Shown here: piece after piece, positions 61,085-64,000 of the stretch
Layout: every line of letters begins with the position of its first letter
How positions within the stretch are numbered: position 1 is the stretch's first letter
Assembly: GCF_949987535.1 (NCBI RefSeq)
Contig: NC_080075.1
Span: forward strand, 40,457,036 to 40,521,035
Source: Balaenoptera acutorostrata
Taxonomy: Eukaryota > Chordata > Mammalia > Artiodactyla > Balaenopteridae
DNA: 64,000 nucleotides
Direction: 5' to 3'
Made by a program: the position numbers and the translations under genes
The notes under the pieces: model-generated
Told to the model about the DNA's origin: nothing
What the model saw: only the letters and a program-made list of their open reading frames with translations
Databases searched by the model: none

Positions 61085-61505
61085 TACATTTTTTTTCTTA
61101 TTTTTTTTACATTGATGTATAATTAATTTACAATGTTGTGTTAGTTTCTGGTGTACAGCAAAGTGATTCAGATATATATAGATATACATATATCTATATA
61201 TATCCTTTTTCATATCCTTTTCCAGTATAGTTTATTACAAGATATTGAATATAGTTCCCTATGCTATACAGTAGGACTTTGTTGTTTATCTTTTTTATAT
61301 ATAGTAGTTTGTATCTGCTAACCTCGATCTCCTAATTTATCCCTCCCCTACCCTTTTCCCTTTGGTAACTGATTTTTTTTTCAATGTTTGTAAGTCTGTT
61401 TCTGTTTTGTAAATACGTTCATTTGTATTATTTTTTAGATTCCACATATAAGTGATATCATATGATATTTGTCTCTCTCTGACTTACTTCACTTAGTATG
61501 ATAAT
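61085..61505 (-). mobile_element. LINE-1 3' UTR fragment, antisense
   Basis: Starting with a T run, it reads ACATTGATGTATAATTAATT, TTAGTTTCTGGTGTACAGCA, ATAGTTCCCTATGCTATACA, CTAACCTCGATCTCC and AGATTCCACATATAAGTGAT, the reverse of an artiodactyl L1 3' UTR. It includes an internal (AT/GATATA) run at about 61175-61205. The ORF2 stop would lie near 61438. It is truncated at about 61505. Confidence 0.9.
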
Positions 61506-64000
61506 TTCTATTATCATAGTGAGTAAATGAGATAATGTGTATATAGCATTCCACACAGTACCTGATATACAGTAAGTATCCAATAAATTTGTTAAGGTAA
61601 TATATTTTGGAGACGTCTGCATTTTATTTGGATATTTTATATTAAACAAAAACTTTAAATTTCACTGATTGTGGGGTTATAACAAAGTGCAAAGAAAATA
61701 AAGATATCAAAATTCCATTTTTGAATGCTCTTTGCAGCATGCCTTCTCAGTGTCACAACAATTTACCAAGAGACTTTCAAACAAAACCCAGACTTTACAA
61801 GAGAAAAAGACAGTCCTTTGAAATTCACTAGGTCTTCTGTATGTAATGTGGAAACATACATACAGAAAGCATGTATTAAAATGTAAAGCAGAGCACAATA
61901 TTATAACATGTTATTGCTACAGGAATAGAACTGTTTCTCTAGACCAGAGTCAATTTCGTCATCCACCACTGAGGGGAGCTGTAACCTAGGAAAAGGTTTA
62001 TATAGCATTGCAAGGTTAAACTTTCTAGAACCTTATTATATTGGTTTAATAAATTCTTATTAAAATATCTTTCAAATTAATTTGACAAGTATGCCTGAAT
62101 TCTCTTTTGGAGACCTTACAAGAAATAATAAAGCTCATTATATCTATGTAACCATAATAGTGGAATTCCTATCCCCCTTTCTTGCTTTTTCTCTTTAGCA
62201 CTTATATATTTAACATGTATTTAACATATATTATATATTTATATGATCTAACATAGTATATATTTCACACACATTAATTTTTATTTTCTGTCTCTCTCTC
62301 ACACACACAAATGTAAACTCCATGAGGAAGAGATTTTTAATGTGTTTTATATACCACTCTATTTCCAGTACCTAGAAGAGTGCCCAGCACAAAATACATA
62401 CTCAGTGAATTAACTGCTACTGAATGAATGAATGAATATGATGATGTCATATAGTGAACTGCTATAAGTTCAAGCAAAGTGAACTGCTACTACCTGAAAA
62501 ATGTAATGTCTACTTATATTGAATTTAGGTTTAAAAGAAAATTTCTAAGAACAGTTCTTTAATCCTAGAGATGAGTATATAGAGAGAGCCCATGAGAATG
62601 GCTTAGTATACATTCATAGTAGAATCCCTCTTAAATCATCTGAATGTCACAGAGAATTGGTCAATTAAAGGGAAGAATTATAAATACTGATACACAAACA
62701 TTTTAATTTTGTTTAATACATATTAATGTGTTTCATCACCAGTTTTCATGGCCTCTTCTTTGAGTATAATTTCGTTGACTGTCAATTTTCTCACAATCAA
62801 CAGCCATAACGTATCATTAGTGTACTTCAATCACTTTTAAATGAAATCAATATATAAGGACAAAAGAGAAATAATCTGAATGCAAAATCCTTTCAGATTT
62901 TCATAAATTTTCCCAATTTTTTACAGTTGTATTTCCATACCAGATTTGACAGCAGTTTTTAACAACTCACTTCTATCAACTCTTTCTAAAGCATTTTAAA
63001 GGTTTTCATGAAATAATTCTTCAAACTGATATTTCACTGGCCTAGGAAACATCTAATTAAATTATATAATTACAATAACGGGTCAACAGCATTACAAGAG
63101 GTCTTGTAAGGGGTCAAACGCAACTTAAAACTCACCTGTGAGAGAAGTGTGCAGAAGTGTGTCAGAGAGTAGCCTACTAACCATGTTGACACATGTGGGA
63201 TTAAAACCAGGACGTTTTACAGACAGAATGGAAAGTATGAGGTAATCCATGTAAATTAACTAGAGACTGATCAGGAGAACCTCTACTGTAATGACATATG
63301 GATCCCTCACATAATATCTCACTGCCACTAGAGTCTACTTTTTGAATTTTTCTTCAATATAGTTGATGAATGCTAATTCCTGTCTTAAAAAGAATAAACC
63401 TTACAGGATATTGAGTTTGACTATAATCATTCATTCACTCACTCCTTCAACAACATATAATATACTGAGTACCTAGTACACAAAAGGTACTACGTAAAAA
63501 AATTGTGGTGGCTACAAATATAAGTGGAACAGATCTCTTCCCCTATTACTTTGCCAAGCAAGAGTCCTTTTAGCACCTCAGAAAACTGACCTAGGTTTTC
63601 CAGAAGAGGAAAAAGAGTTAACACACCTGGATTGGTAAATAAAAAAATATTCTCAAGATTCATTTTTCTCTCACCATATAGAAGTTGGTCCCAGCAGAAA
63701 GAAATTAAGTTCTTCCTGAAAACTAGAGGGAGACATGCCCAACTCTAGTCTATCTTCCATGTGAGAATACACGACTTTTGTTTTGTTTTAGGGTTAATTA
63801 TATAAACTCATCCTTTCACATTAAATAGTTGACAATTTATGATAGCTGTCCTAATTTAAAGTATGTAAATTAGTGTGTTCTCCTTTAAGTTAATGTATTT
63901 TAAATGGTTTAGTCACAACATATGCATTCATGTTCTTTCCCATGCATTGATAAGAGTAAAACAATTTCACCACACTTCCTAAGTCTGGGAACTTTATACA
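61506..64000. other. Noncoding stretch to the window edge
   Basis: No gene is recognised. An L2 tail is listed separately at 62305-62445, and a weak MIR/L2-like phrase (CATTCATTCACTCACTCC) occurs near 63430. Upstream EHBP1 exons were not found. Confidence 0.45.
62305..62445 (+). mobile_element. LINE-2 3'-terminal fragment with GAAT tail units
   Basis: AAACTCCATGAGGAAGAGAT, then AGTGCCCAGCACAAAATACA, then CTGAATGAATGAATGAATAT is a typical L2 3' end with its short tandem tail. Confidence 0.75.

Larger units (their letters stand above)
7824..64000 (-). other. EHBP1: Inferred long upstream intron of EHBP1
   Basis: The exon at 7642-7823 needs an upstream exon to its right ending in phase 0, because it starts on a whole codon. 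Reading by eye through the rest of the window I did not find the exons encoding the first part of the NT-C2 domain, nor any other gene. The simplest reading is that everything to the right edge is intron of EHBP1, at least 56 kb, which fits a gene known to span hundreds of kilobases in mammals. Inference only; a missed short exon is possible. Confidence 0.6.

Overview
This is a mammalian nuclear DNA window: AT-rich, almost free of coding sequence, and densely filled with interspersed repeats. The organism is most likely a whale or dolphin. Nine tRNA-derived SINEs of the CHR type (the cetacean, hippopotamus and ruminant family) are present. The young LINE-1 is of the artiodactyl/cetacean type. 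I see no pig PRE-1 or ruminant BovB/Bov-tA-type copies. This assignment rests on recognising repeat families, not on alignment.

The only genuine gene content I can support is two adjacent coding exons on the minus strand, at 7642-7823 and 4921-5060. They have canonical AG/GT splice borders and a shared phase-2 junction. Their peptides match EHBP1 (EH-domain-binding protein 1), covering the end of the N-terminal C2 (NT-C2) domain and the acidic linker after it. The gene therefore runs right to left. The 2.6 kb between the exons is one intron, 1-4920 is the next intron, and 7824-64000 (more than 56 kb) is most simply read as upstream EHBP1 intron, because no other exon of this or any other gene was recognised.

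The repeats form layers of different ages. Ancient elements include MIR, L2, MER5/MER20-like hAT elements, Tigger-like elements and MaLR LTRs. Old LINE-1 fragments lie at 11.1-18.2 kb, 21.7-24.6 kb and 45.5 kb. Younger elements are a near-complete antisense LINE-1 at 51.5-59.0 kb and the nine CHR SINEs, most of them with clear target-site duplications. Several insertions are nested: a LINE-1 inside an opposite-strand LINE-1 (12.1-12.5 kb), a SINE plus extra sequence inside a LINE-1 (17.3-17.8 kb), a SINE inside a MIR (29.3-29.6 kb), and a three-layer nest at 51.3-59.4 kb.

The 7.5 kb LINE-1 retains 5' UTR, ORF1, ORF2 and 3' UTR but is dead in cis. It has ORF1 stops, no ORF2 start codon, a changed endonuclease histidine, a changed reverse-transcriptase FADD motif and a SINE in ORF2. 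Nothing resembling a bacterial system, CRISPR array, rRNA gene or functional tRNA gene is present. The most unusual structure is the SINE with LINE-1-derived 3' sequence at 17345-17764, which looks like a SINE 3' transduction or a template-switch product.
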